From Ciona savignyi (Eukaryota; Chordata; Ascidiacea; Phlebobranchia; Cionidae), in assembly GCA_000149265.1 (NCBI GenBank), contig CH003381.1:687142-751141 (forward strand): a stretch of 64,000 nucleotides of DNA. The letters run 5' to 3'. The notes under the pieces are model-generated. The model was not told where the DNA came from and did not search any database. It was given only the letters and a program-made list of their open reading frames with translations. How positions within the stretch are numbered: position 1 is the first letter of the stretch; each line of letters opens with the position of its first letter. Below are positions 11,701 through 23,593 of the stretch, piece after piece. The position numbers and the translations under genes are program-made.

Positions 11701-13062
11701 GAATGATTAGTTTTCTCACTCGAGATTCCTGGTGAATTTGAGAACAATAATGAAATATGTTAAATAGACAACAACACACGTTTTTACACTTTGAGTTATG
11801 ACAGGAAGCATGAAATATTATTATAATATTTGGTCGAAAAACAGAACGTAAAATTAGAAAAATACAAAATATAAAATAAGGTTATATAAATAATAAGAAA
11901 TTTTATAGAAAAAATATTGGAAATGTATTGCAATAGTATGCTCATGCTTAATTACGTAAGTTGGCAAAAGCAGGGTGGTTATAAAATTTGATAGAATAAT
12001 AAGTAAGCTATTACACAAAGACTTATCAAGCTATTACACAAAGACTTATCAAGCTATTACACAAAGACTTATCAAGCTATTACACAAAGACTTATCAAGC
12101 TAATACACAAAGACTGGGTGCAAACTCACGAATATATGTGTACCTGAGAAACTAAACCGTCTCGGACTGCACCGGTGCTCTCATTCGAACAGTTCACCGA
12201 AACTTCATTCAGTTCTTCGCTTTCCATACCGAGTTGTATTGCCACCACTCTCGACTCCTCTGTAAATCGTAATAAATTATCACGAATCTTCCTTTCCATC
12301 ATTTCTTCCTCGTTCAGCATATTCCCCATAAGCGTCTCAATCTCTTCAGCAACCCTTACGCGTCGAGTTGAAATCTGTGAAATAAATTTTAGCGGTTTTG
12401 GATATATCATTTGCTCATGACCCGGTTCGGATGAGCGGATAGCTTATCTCACCTGAAAGAAATGGCTGTGGGTTGTCCATTTTGCACACATCTTACCAGA
12501 TTTAAACACGGAATATTGTGGTGAGTTACGCAGGTTTAAACTCGAATACAAAATGCGATTACTAATATACAAGGGGGTTCTGGGTTGGAAATTAAAATAT
12601 AAAGATAAAAATATAGCAGATGAATAGGATAGAATATTCATGTTTATCCCTGTGAGTGGAAAAACCAAGGGTGTTAACACACGGGCAATCGTCAGTTCAC
12701 CTTGCTCTCACCGTCGGGTTACCGGAGTTATTGCAGTGTGCTGTGTATATGATTCAAACGTCTCTTTACAATTTAGTAAAATCCATCAATTCGCTGGGTT
12801 CAGGAATTGTGCGTTAATTGACTTGCCCAAGGACCAACCAATTAGCTAGCGACCAGTTTCGAACCTGCAACCCTTCGACTGAGAGGAAACGAACTAAACC
12901 ACCAGACTAATCTGTCGAAGATGCTGGCAAATATTATTAATAAAGCAAAATACAATATGTAAATACCAGATTATCATCCATTCCGACTCGCCTCCAAAGC
13001 TCGTTCATTCTTCTGTTAAGCTCAATTGCACCATCCGATACGAAAGATATCTCACTCGACAT
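8762..13062 (-). CDS. PRC1: PRC1/MAP65/Ase1-like microtubule cross-linker
   Basis: Eight exons on the minus strand, in order: 12967-13062, 12144-12374, 11517-11728, 11094-11364, 10800-10979, 10275-10449, 9785-9883, 8762-9117. All junctions are GT-AG and in phase, giving 539 residues (human PRC1 is about 620). The N-terminal part is rod-like and charged, matching the dimerisation/rod region. The signature of the microtubule-binding spectrin domain is clear: ERLKNRGGQLLRDERA across exons 6-7, then NGKNLEEYFAAKWE in exon 8. A basic segment KRKKQTEEEARYGSS follows as in human KKQTETEMLYGS. The family bundles antiparallel microtubules in the spindle midzone. The start is the first ATG before NRRMNELW. 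A donor at GCAG/GTAGAT in exon 8 could join an acceptor at 8442, giving a longer tail down to 8252 with a basic EIRKRRRRSKS stretch. The 5' half is duplicated at 1-1689. Confidence 0.9.
9180..9480. other. GC-richer block in PRC1-like intron 7, unclassified
   Basis: About 300 bp noticeably richer in G and C than the surrounding intron (for example cgcaggcctctctccacagc). No open frame, terminal repeats or target duplication were seen. It may be an old repeat copy or a non-coding RNA relic; I cannot tell. Confidence 0.3.
10505..10640 (-). repeat. Degraded SINE fragment
   Basis: The motifs gggttaccggagct and gcagtgtatgttg of the main repeat family are followed by a diverged remainder. It lies in PRC1-like intron 5. 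Confidence 0.55.
12005..12114. repeat. 23-bp minisatellite, five units (copy B)
   Basis: Same array as 798-908; the last unit carries a single change (ctaatacaca). Confidence 0.95.
12630..12912 (-). repeat. SINE-like repeat, near full length
   Basis: It runs from the tail side (attcatgtttatccctgtga) through cacacgggcaatcgtcag, the central ttgcccaaggac motif, to the head side near gcaacccttcgactgagagg. It lies in PRC1-like intron 1 of copy B. Confidence 0.85.
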
Positions 13063-15495
13063 GGCTGTACTTGGTCGATATTTCTAGACTCAGAATTTCT
13101 AAATTTAAGTGGTTTTCACCGAGCCGATGTGTTGTTGTTATGAAACATTCAAAAATAATAACACTGATTTGCTGGTTCATAAATCACTTTAACAAAAAAG
13201 TTACCCGAAATAAATGGTAATAATGAAAGCAATCTTGAAAACATAGACAATTCGTTCTGAAAATGAACTGAAAAATCGTTTTTCTTTCACGTATGGTGCG
13301 AATAATGATTAGTTTTATCACCTAAGACTCGACGTTCGGCGTTACACTGTAGCAGAAGTTGCAAGTCTATAAGACGCAGGGGCCGAGAAGGAAATGGGAC
13401 ACAACACAATAATAAGAAAAATTCGCCTTTCGCCCCAGTCTATCTTTTGTTGAATATGTGCTGCAACTAATTGCGGTGGGCAGATCTCACATCCACCGCC
13501 TTCTCCCAAAGTTTAATTTAAATTGCATCACTGAAATAAAATTAATTTGTTGCGGATCAAATCTCAACCAGATATACCGGATGTCCATCATTGGGTTATG
13601 GAATATGTTGTAATTTTTCTGGTTGACCAGTCGATAATATGTCGGACCTTCCGTTTACTTAAGGTAGCCTATTCTTACCATCCTTAACAACTTTACGATC
13701 TCAAATTCTCTTTAATGAATATGTCATATTTTACTGAGACTCACCTTTGAGAAACATTTTTTTAACTCCATTCTTTAAATATTGTGTAGTTAGTTTATGC
13801 ACGATTTTCTTAAATGTTAGTAAATCAAATTTCCTAAAATTTTAACAAGTAATCAAATAAACTGTCGTTAAAACTGACACACACCCAGGAATCCGGTCAA
13901 ATGACAAAAAAACGAAAATGGGTGCTGCCAATTGATCTAGTCGATGGTACGTGATAAAATATAGGTTGTTCGGATTTTCAAGTGCTCGATTAATATTGGT
14001 TGGTATAGAATACTTTAGTAATTCGTTTATCTGTCAATGAAATTTTGGGAAAAGTAGGCTATAAAATCAAAGAAATGAGTGGCGAGTGAAGTTTGTGTAA
14101 TATGCTCAAAAACGGCTTGAGGTTTTGTAAAATTTGGACAAAAGTTTGATAGCACTTGTCGTTCAAAATGTCTTCGATAGACATGTATAGCTCGTAACTG
14201 AGCCCAATTAAGTGTTTTTTTAAAAAACATCTTGGCTATACTATATAAAGTGGATTTTCCGAGTATAATGTGATATATGCTTTCATTCATTAGTTCACTA
14301 GAACACTATTTATGTTTTATTCCACTGAGTTTAGAAAACAAAAAAATCGTCATACGGGACTTTGTTAAAAAAGGAATACCTATAATGCACATATGCGATA
14401 TATATATCACACCGACAATCGTCAGTTTACGAGTTTCGGAACAATTGCAGTGCGTTGTATATGATCGAAACGATTCTTTAATAGAATCTAGTAGAACCAG
14501 GCAATGTTCGTTAAATGCCTTCTCAGCATGTATTCGTCTAGTAGGCGGGGGGTTTCGATTCGTTTAACCTTTCGAAAGCTTGCACCACCTACGACCGTAC
14601 TGAACTATACTCCGTCGAAAACATGTTATCTACGGTGGTAGATACACACTTTACAGACTTCTTAACAAGTACTGCTATCATTACCAGAGATGACGTAATT
14701 TGGTAACAGTTTTTACGAGTCAAAAACGCTGACGCACTTAAACCCACTATAACCGACAGAATAAAAAAAAACAGGAATGTCGTTCAACTAATCGGGGATA
14801 ACTGTGCCTGGTCCGGCGCCACAATAAAGTTTGTTTGCTGTCTCAGGGGAAGTGTACACATTAGCAGATACTTACCTTAAGCATTGTCAAAACGCATTGA
14901 AATTTAATGCTCGGCAGTATATCATATGTGTGTAATGAACTGGGATTAGCAAGGATCGGTTTGTTTAGGGTGTTTTTGTCTGATTAGAAGATGAAACTTT
15001 ATCTAATATTTTATTTCTTGGACAAAACATAATTTAAACTAAAATATATTAAATTGATACACCAACGTGTCAATAATAAATGGATTATTCTTTCAGGGCT
15101 TAAACAGCATTATAGGTTAAGGTATACTTTCAGGTTTACCGTTTTCTATAGGTTAGAGCAAAATCTGCTATGTTAGCATCACATTTTGTTGGGATATGTG
15201 CATTTATGTGTTTTATGCATTTGTCTTCAAGTTAAACAGAAAACAAGATTTCTAATTCTAGTTGTATTATTCAATTCTAGTTTCACTTAACTGCTTCATT
15301 AGCTCGTCTTATTCAAATAAAAAAAACTAATATTTAAATAAAAAAAAATTTTCCTGATTTTGTTCTAGTTCTGTTAAATACCGGCTTTTGTATCACTAAG
15401 TGTGATATCCAGCTATTATCACTTCGTGGGCATAGTATATTTAATTACTTCCCATTAGTAGTATTTTTTTCCAAGTGTAACAGAATTTGACATAG
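13063..15495. promoter_or_regulatory. Divergent spacer (likely promoters of PRC1-like and NAALAD-like genes)
   Basis: The two genes start back to back 2.4 kb apart. A TATA-like ctatataaag occurs near 14241 and a degraded SINE fragment at about 14397-14560. Whether the spacer is a shared promoter is inference from layout only. No coding sequence is recognised. Confidence 0.4.
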
Positions 15496-18400
15496 ATGTC
15501 GAGAAAGGTGATCGGGTTAACAATTGTAGTAGCGTGTATTGGAATCGGGTTAGGGGTGGTGATCGGCTATTTCTCGCACACACCTAAAGCTCCAACAAAC
15601 CCGGAATGGGTTGCAACGGTGGAAACCTTCTTCCGTGACTTGGACGAAGATTTTCTTTCCACATTCGTGGATGGTATACAAGCGGATAATATAAGGAACA
15701 ATTTGCAGTAAGCAATCCTTGATTTTAAGGATTATTTATTTTGCACAGATTGTTTAAAGCCATTTTAGGAGTCTCTTAATAACACTAATTTTTTTGCAAT
15801 GTTCGTTATCCGAATTATTAGCTATATATATGGGTTCTACCAAAAATTGAAAAAACGTTAATGGTTTTTACCAAAATTGAAGCAACGTGGCAATCATGTA
15901 CAACACACAACAGTTATCCCGGTAAACAGGGTCTGTGCAAAGCAATCTGGCTATCACTCGTGTGAGAACGCTCATTTGCGTAAGCGCGATGTAATCTGAC
16001 GAGTGGCCGTGTTCCTTTTATGGGGATTAACATCAATATCCTATCCTTTTAATTACATATTTCAGCAAAGTAATTTTGCAGATTCTTCGCCGATCAGCCG
16101 CACATGGCAACTTCCCCACGTGACGAGGCATTGGCCAATCACATCAATCAATTATGGACCGACCAGTTGGACAGCTCCAGCATGAAAGCATATCAAATAA
16201 TGCACGGGCTGCTATCAGAAGATCCAAATAAACCGAACACTTTCACAGTGGTTGATGAAAGCAACAATGAATTCTTCAGGTCAAGGCAAACAGAGATAGT
16301 CTATGAAGAATACATGAAAAATCCAGAATCTATAGTTCCTTATTTCAACGCATTTGGACCTCCCGGGGATGTTCAGGTGACGTACTTGCGTATTACGTCA
16401 TTATGTAAATACGAGATGTGTTCGTTTACTTTGTTTGTTTCCTAAGTTAGTGTAGGTATTTGTAATATTTTTTACCGGCCTCAGTTTCGAACCAAACTCG
16501 TTGCTAAGACCCTATATTTGTGTATGTAAGTCTGTATATGTATCGGCCGCGTTAACCATTTAGCCACACGACCGTACAAGGTATTTGCAATGATGCTGTG
16601 GGCTGAAAACCGTCTAGGCTACATGCTGTGCACCACTGACAATATTCTCTCGCACACGGCATATTAATGGACAGCGCATTGTTCCAATCTTCAAGAAATA
16701 GGTCGACTACAAATAAAACTTTTGAATGTCAAAGATTATATTGAGCAATCCTTTTGCATAACTTGGTGAATTAGTGCGTCGCATTTTAGCCGAATGGTTG
16801 CAGATCCAAAACTGGATAGGATAGAATAGGATAGGATAGGATAGGATAGGATAGAATAGAATATTCATCTTTATCCCCGTGAATGGGAAAACCAAGGGGG
16901 TTAACACACGGGCAATCGTCAGATCACCTCGCGCCCATCGTCAGGTTACCGGAGCTATTGCAGTGTGTTGTGTATGGTAGACACGTTCCTTTAATTTGGT
17001 AGAACACATTAATTCGCTGGGTTCAGGCAATATCCGTAAAGTTTCTTGCCCAAGGACACAACCGACTAGCTAGCGACCAGTTTCGCATCTGTAACCTTTC
17101 GATTGAAAGGCGACGACTGGAAACTTTTGTAATTTTTAGGACAGCAGACCTTCATAAAGGAATTTTTTTTTTTTTTTACTTTCGTCTTCTTCCGTTTCCA
17201 CGTTTAATATTTCTAGGTAAAAGTACTTTGGTTCTGTAAGTTAGTATTCTATGTTTAAATGAACGTTTTTGTGAGTAACAATGGTGGTAATTCCCCTATA
17301 TTTGTTTGGTTGGAAGAAGCATGTGCGACTTGCGAGGCTGCGTGCCGATGTTCTCGTTAAGCTGTGAATCTCCTAGGTGTTTTGGCTGGATTGACAGCCT
17401 TTTTTTGTGAGGTCAGTTTTCATTGAAGAGATAGGGAGAATAATTGGTTGAACACCTCTTATAACTTTAAAAACATCTAAAACAAATTATATATTGCAGG
17501 GGAAAATAATCTACGCGAACTTTGCAAGAGATGAAGACTTCCAAGCTTTGCAAGCTATGGGGGTTAACACGACTGGCACAATAGCTTTGGTGCAATACGG
17601 AGGCGGTGTGGGTCGAGGCGGGAAAGCATCGAACGCACAAAAGTATGGAGTTATTGGAGTCCTCGTCTACTCGGACCCGGCTGTCTATTCGGTCGATGGC
17701 GAGAAAGGTAAATAATAAATTTTAGTATCATGAGATAGATTAAAATAAACAAACATCTACCTTAGTACCTACTATATGAAAATGAACTACTTAGTAGATT
17801 ATATGACTCATTTATTAGAAGATAGATTATTTAATGGGGCAGAAAATGAATTATCACATGTGTTTTTGAAAACTAAGTTCTAAATCTAAATACCTCTAAA
17901 TCTTAAGGTTATCATAAACCTACTCTCTAACTCGTGACCTAACAGTCATACCTCGTAATGTTAATCTTCATAGTTTTGCGGTTAAGTTGCTAAGGGTAAA
18001 TATGTATAATCTACCTTAAAAATAATATAGCCCGAACTAAACATGCATTGCTGCAATCTAAATGTACACCATTCATTAGTGACTGACTGAGATATAGAAT
18101 TTTGTATATGAATTGCCCTTGTTACCCATTTAGCCACATACTTGATAAAGAGGGAAGAAAGAAAAATATCCCTTTTCCAACGTCGAAAAATAGGATTGTA
18201 TTTATACCTAATCACCATGTTTTAATCATGAAGTGTTTTTTTCCACCTAACTACTGTTTTCAACCATTTCCAAAGGTTATCCTGTAGACTCTAGTTTACC
18301 GGGCACTGGTGTGCAACGAGGGTCAACTATATCGGACTTTGGAGACCCGTCCACTCCTGGGTATCCATCCACTGATTACGCGTACCGTGTACCATTGCAA

Positions 18401-21400
18401 GATATTGACCAGTTTCCTCCATTGCCGCTACAACCAATCGCCTACGATGATGCTGAAGCATTGCTAAGGTCAGGCATAGAATTTCCAGTTTTAACAATTG
18501 TTCGTTGTTTGCTTATTGGGTAAAAACTTAGCTCCAGAAAGAAGAAATGCCTATTGCTTAAGGTCATTATGGTTATAAGCGTTTGTAAGGTGTAATTGGA
18601 CGTTGCAAGAGTTGTACTTAATAGTTACCTTGGGCTGTTAAATACAACATTGTAACTTTTTTTAAACAAGAACATGTTTGTGTCGTTTCCTGTGAAACCA
18701 ATATGTCGTTGCTTGCAGATATAAAATAATATATATTTTGTCTACATTGTAAGTTAAAAATAACAAGTTTTGTGTAAATGCTGGTAACTTATACTTGTCC
18801 ACGATTATCTTGATATAAAATTTACACAATTTATTGTTATTGACTTATAATAATTTATTGATTTTTTTTAAACCCAGCCAAGGTTCGAACCCATGGTGGG
18901 CTGTCACTTGGACCGTTTTTGTATAGGTTGGTATATGTATCAGTCGCGCTAACCATTCGGTCACACGACCGTACTTGTTTCAATGATATTCGAACACGCA
19001 GGATATGGGAGGTGACGTGGCGCCGTCTGATTGGGTGACCCGGTTAGATGTCGATCAAATTAAGGTTGGACCAGGATTCGATGGCTCCAATGCAACCCGG
19101 GAAGTCCACCTAGTGACCAACAACAGATATGAGGTGTTGGACTCATACAACGTAATAGGTGGGCATGTGTTAAGTATAGAATTTGTCCTTATGCTAAAGC
19201 TGCTTTAGTTGGACACAATAATATGATTGTTTTTGATAGTTAATTTTAATTTTTTTTCAGAGAATACAAAAGGAAAGCCACAATATGTCATTTTTTTTAT
19301 TTTTATCCCCAATCAGCAGACATTTTGAGGCTAGACTAAAGTGGTAAATTTACAGCAAATTGTACAGCAACCTGGTAAAATAAACAAATCATCTTTTCAT
19401 GACCTCAACTCTTTTTAAGATCAGTTTTTGATATTCTGTGCGGAACACCAGTGGGTATCGTAGGGTTGAAACCCCTACCCACTAACAATCACATATCCAA
19501 AAAGAGTTTTAGAACAAAATAAATTATTGGATAGACAAATGCGTATTGAGTCATTTCCAGTAAATCCCCACAAACATTTGGAATTGTTAATTAGGTGGTT
19601 GGTGGGTTTGAATCATTAGTTGCTGGGTGGGTTTAAACCATTTTTGGTGAGCAGTTCAATGCAATTTTCCCTAAACCACAAAACACAAAACTGTGGCTAA
19701 TTGGCATATTTCTTTTATGCAACAAAAGTTTTGCAGTCTGGTCTGGTTGTTTATAAATGCCGTAGCGTAGCTATTCTAACACGATCTTTATACATATAAG
19801 TTGTTTTTCGATACCGGACGGCTGTATGTAATCTTATTTGCAGGAACTATTGTTGGTAGCGAGGAACCGGACAAGATAATTATGTTCGGAAATCATCGTG
19901 ATTCTTGGGTGTACGGCGCTGTAGATCCGTCATCAGGTACTTCGTGCATGATGGAGATAACTCGGATGCTTGGTGAGCTCAGGAAAGCTGGATGGAAACC
20001 AAGGAGGTAGTTGATTGTGGTCGGATCAGATATGCTCAGTTCGATTGCTAGAACTACTAATGTGTGGTATTTTGTCATAACAGTTGCATTTTGGTATGTT
20101 TATCAATACCATGTAAGAACATAACGGCAAATAACATGATTTTCTGTTCTGCTATTATTTTCCCACCATTGTAAGAAAGTATTAATAAAAATTTTTGTAG
20201 GTCGCTTTTTTTCTATCTCCTTTATCAACCTTTAAGTATCTTAAATTACCTTTAATTTAAATTAGTTTATTTTTTTTGCATGGCATCAGAACACTGATGT
20301 TTGCGAGTTGGGGATCGGAGGAATTCGGATTATTGGGATCAAATGAGTGGTTGGAGGATCATTGGAACATTGCGGATGGCCGAATGCTCAGCTACATCAA
20401 CCTTGACATCGCTGTCTTCGCAAATCAATCATTTGCTGCGGCTGCAAGTCCACTCATGTCCAAAGTGCTATATGATGCGGCATCCAGGGTAAGTCTTAGA
20501 TGATCTTACTTTGGTAGTCTACCTCAATATGTAGCAAAGTAGAACCCTAATCGTGCATCGCCAGATACAAAGCCCATCATATATAAAAATTTAAAAAGTT
20601 TTTGTCAAAGAGAAATTGAGTGTATGGTATAAGACGTCACATATGTTTCAATGACGACAATGTTTTTAAATGAGTTTATCTTACAAAGGTAATGGACCCA
20701 ACAAACACAAAGAACACCGTTAAAGACACTTGGATGGAAAATTTCCCAAATTCGGAAAACACAAATCCACAGTAGGTGTCTATAAATTTGCTTTGGTTCG
20801 ATTTCATTTCCTCATTTCGCAGGCTTCGAAAACTCTCCACGTCATCAGATTATGCGTCATTCTATCAATCGTTGGGAGTGACTTCTGCTGATCTATCTTA
20901 TAGAGGGAATGTAAGTGTTGAAGAGTCAAATCCATAATTTAGGATATGATACTCAGTGATTTATTTAAAACAACACATATCTAATCGCTGTAAACGCATG
21001 AAAAGTCTAGAGTCAAAGCTACACAAACAACAACCTAATTAAACATTAGGACTTTGATTTACTTTATTTTTTTGCGTGTAATTTGGTTTTAACTCAATTT
21101 ATCAATGTCCATGTGCAGGCGAACAGTGATCCAAGGTATAAGATCTCACCTTACCCGACTTACCACACAGCATACGATACATTTGATTATGTAGACAGGT
21201 GAATAGAAATATAAGTCAATTTTTTATGTTACTGTTTCTTTTATATTCCATTCAAAAAGTAGACTGAAATTTTTGTGAATTGTTATAATACGTTGTTATT
21301 CAATGAACATTTTTTCTGAATTTTGGAAACTTTGTTCTATCTGGTTTATCGTTTGTTGCTGCACCAGGTTTGTGGATCCTGGGTTCATTGCTCATTGGAC

Positions 21401-22561
21401 CGTATCCAGAATCTCCGGGCTCATTATGCTTCTGCTATCCGATTCGCTTGTTATACCATTTGATGTTAAGAACTTTGCTGCCTTTGTTAACTCTCAAGTT
21501 GTTGCAACCGAGAGTGAATTTGGAACATTGCTTGCAGACAATAACATTTCTTTAGGTAAGATTATGATTTTGAATAATTTTAGGCATATAGAGGCCGCAT
21601 GTGTCGCACGTAAGACGAATTTGTAGGCAGCAGTCCTAGTATGGCAAATCATATTCTGCAGAAATCTATTGTAATAAAACTTTTTTTTTAAAGAAAAGAT
21701 GTAAATAATTCAACAATTTCCTCAGAGTATCTTAAACGAGCTGGGAATAATTTTGTTGCTCAGGCACAAACCTTTCAAAGCTACATTGATACAACCTTGG
21801 ACAGAAAAGAGTAAGCTACCGTATTAACATGTTATTTTGCATTCTCAGTTAAAACGAATAATTACTTTGCAGTCCCAAATCCATAAATGCCGTAAACGAT
21901 CGTTTGCTTTTGTTGGAAAGGAATTTCATTGAACCAAAGGGATTACCAGGCACTCTTCAATTAAAGTGAGATTATTTCGTTTCCTATTGTTTATCTAAAA
22001 AATCAATTGTGCTAGTTAGTTTCGTACCTGCAACCCTTCAGTTAAAAGGCTTGCATGTACGAAACTGGTCACTAGGTAGTTGGTTGTGCCCTTGGGAAAG
22101 GCACTTAACAGACGTTGCCTGAACCCAGTGAAATTTAGGGTTCCACTAAATTCAACGAACGTGTGAATCATACACAACACACTGCAATCGCTCCAGTCAC
22201 CCGACGCGCGAGGTTATCTAACGATTGCTCATGTGTTAATGCCCATTTCGTTTTCACATATCCTAACCTATTCTAGTTTTCAATAGTGCACTGTATAATC
22301 ACATACTCCTCCCAGTCAAAATGTTTTTTTGGGTGTCATTAGCTAAGAAAGCTTACCATCCACACATCTGTTTGCTACAGGCACGTGTCTGGCTCTCCGG
22401 CTTCAACCAGTGGATCCTATGCTTCATTCCCTGGGTTAAAAGACTCCTTATTTGGAATAAGCTCTGGCCAATTGCAGCAATGGGAAGTAGTCAAACAGCA
22501 ACTTGCACTTGTCACTTATAAAATCGAAATGGCAGCGCAATTTCTGATTTTAAACTCTTAA
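15496..22561 (+). CDS. Glutamate carboxypeptidase II-like (NAALAD family) membrane peptidase
   Basis: Fourteen exons: 15496-15707, 16082-16376, 17500-17707, 18276-18468, 19002-19158, 19844-20006, 20290-20488, 20689-20771, 20823-20910, 21119-21198, 21368-21555, 21726-21810, 21873-21965, 22381-22561. About 741 residues (human GCPII is 750). Residues 5-25 form a type II membrane anchor ([20 protein letters not shown]), followed by protease-associated, M28 peptidase and dimerisation domains. The di-zinc site is complete: H373 and D383 ([14 protein letters not shown]), catalytic E420 with E421 (GSEEFGLLG), D449 (YINLD) and H549 (TYHTAYD). The two arginines of the human GCPII S1 patch are replaced (SADLSY for SGRARY), so acidic-substrate preference is doubtful and NAALADL1-like aminopeptidase activity is possible. 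One oddity: exon 4 ends with two extra bases but exon 5 opens in phase 0, so one base is missing at that junction. Exons 1-2 are duplicated at 4434-5312. Confidence 0.9.
16468..16580 (-). repeat. Second repeat family, tRNA-like (copy B)
   Basis: Counterpart of 5407-5545, slightly shorter, in peptidase intron 2. Confidence 0.55.
16813..17120 (-). repeat. SINE-like repeat with intact (GGATA)n tail
   Basis: One of the best copies: a pentamer run (GGATA) at about 16814-16862, then tatccccgtgaatgggaaaa, cacacgggcaatcgtcag, ggttaccggagctattgcag, the central ccaaggacacaaccgacta, and the head side at gattgaaaggcgac. In the sense direction (minus strand) this is head, body, then a (TATCC)n tail, as in retroposed SINEs. 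Confidence 0.9.
18870..18975 (-). repeat. tRNA-like repeat (second family)
   Basis: On the minus strand it reads gtacggtcgtgtgaccgaat (A-box-like, resembling the first arm of a class II tRNA) and, about 65 nt later, a perfect B box within gggttcgaaccttggctggg. The segment between does not fold as a tRNA that I can see, so it is called a tRNA-derived repeat and not a gene. It sits in peptidase intron 4. Confidence 0.65.
22012..22280 (+). repeat. SINE-like repeat in peptidase intron 13
   Basis: Sense copy: gaaactggtcactag, cccttgggaaaggcactta, acaacacactgcaatcgctc, then atatcctaacctattc as a short tail. The head has become a small inverted repeat (cgtacctgcaaccc and gcatgtacgaaac). Confidence 0.8.
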
Positions 22562-23593
22562 ATAACTGTTTTTGTTTTTCAACATGGCGATCAAAGGGGG
22601 TTTTCGTGTTTATGTATTATGATCTTTCATTCTGTATTAAAAGTATTGTACCACTTTATATATGATCCAATCGAACAATTTCAACGAATCCGATTGGTGT
22701 GTCCCTAAAAGTTGCATTGGTGTGTCCTAAAAGGTGTAAAATACGCTCTAGCAATGTCTGGCTGGTTCGCTAAATCGTTGAGGGGGTCGGCGGTGTGCTG
22801 GCAGCCAAAAGGCGAAACAAGTCGTTGGCTAGACGTTTGTGTCCTAGTGGATTGATAGGATATGGTAAAAATAAAGGAAAGTATTAATAATATTCGTCTA
22901 CGGCGCATTGCAAAAACTCCAATAACCGGATGATAGGTGCGAGGTAATTTGGCGGTTACCGGTGTGAGATTCCTTATGTAATCGCAAGGTAATTTGATGT
23001 TTTCCCATGTCACAACGACCGTTCCGCTCTTACATTCACCGGAATTAAAGTGAATATCCTGATTCTGTTCTTATATCGACGACAGTTTTAAACTGTTGAC
23101 GCTAGGTTTATCTACCCACGTGTTACCTTTATCTACGCAAACGTAAGGACTTTAACCATAGTATCGTACGTACAATTTAAAAACTGGGGAATCAGTTTTA
23201 ACCCAAATTTGCTACTCGGGTTAAAGTGATTACAATAAAGTTACTGTCAGGCCAAGATTAGATAATTTAAAAAAATAGATTAAAATATTCTATTTTATCG
23301 AAGTAACAGCAATACAGGCAAAACTACAGTTAAAAACGCTATGCATGTTAGCATGGTTGAAAAAAACACGGTGGAGTTAAACCTAATTACTTATATTCTG
23401 TGAATAAAGATACCACATAGTTATTGACTATAGTAGTGTGTTAAATATGATATGGAAACATTGCTATAGTTTTTGCTCAACTCATTAAACCTTTTATCTG
23501 TGGTTAGTTATACATAGACCACGATAAATGTGGTAAATCTATAAAATATAAAATGAAATTCTTTTTTTGGTAGACTATCATTTTTAGGTGACA
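22562..23593. other. Intergenic, peptidase to GINS3
   Basis: No gene seen. It contains a short direct repeat of ttggtgtgtcc (near 22695 and 22715) and a splice-acceptor-like tttttag ending at 23587, six bases before the GINS3 ATG. The latter would suit a trans-spliced leader or a 5' UTR intron. Confidence 0.45.

Larger units (their letters stand above)
11206..17296. repeat. Large segmental duplication, copy B (right)
   Basis: This is the partner of 1-6453. It contains PRC1-like exons 1-4 (minus) and NAALAD-like exons 1-2 (plus), and in this copy both genes continue into their remaining exons on either side. It is therefore the copy embedded in intact genes. The PRC1-like reading frames are open here where copy A is frameshifted. 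Confidence 0.95.

Noticed and set aside
18870-18975. Possible tRNA gene (A and B boxes)
   Set aside because: Spacing and missing stems do not allow a cloverleaf, and several diverged copies show that it is a repeat.
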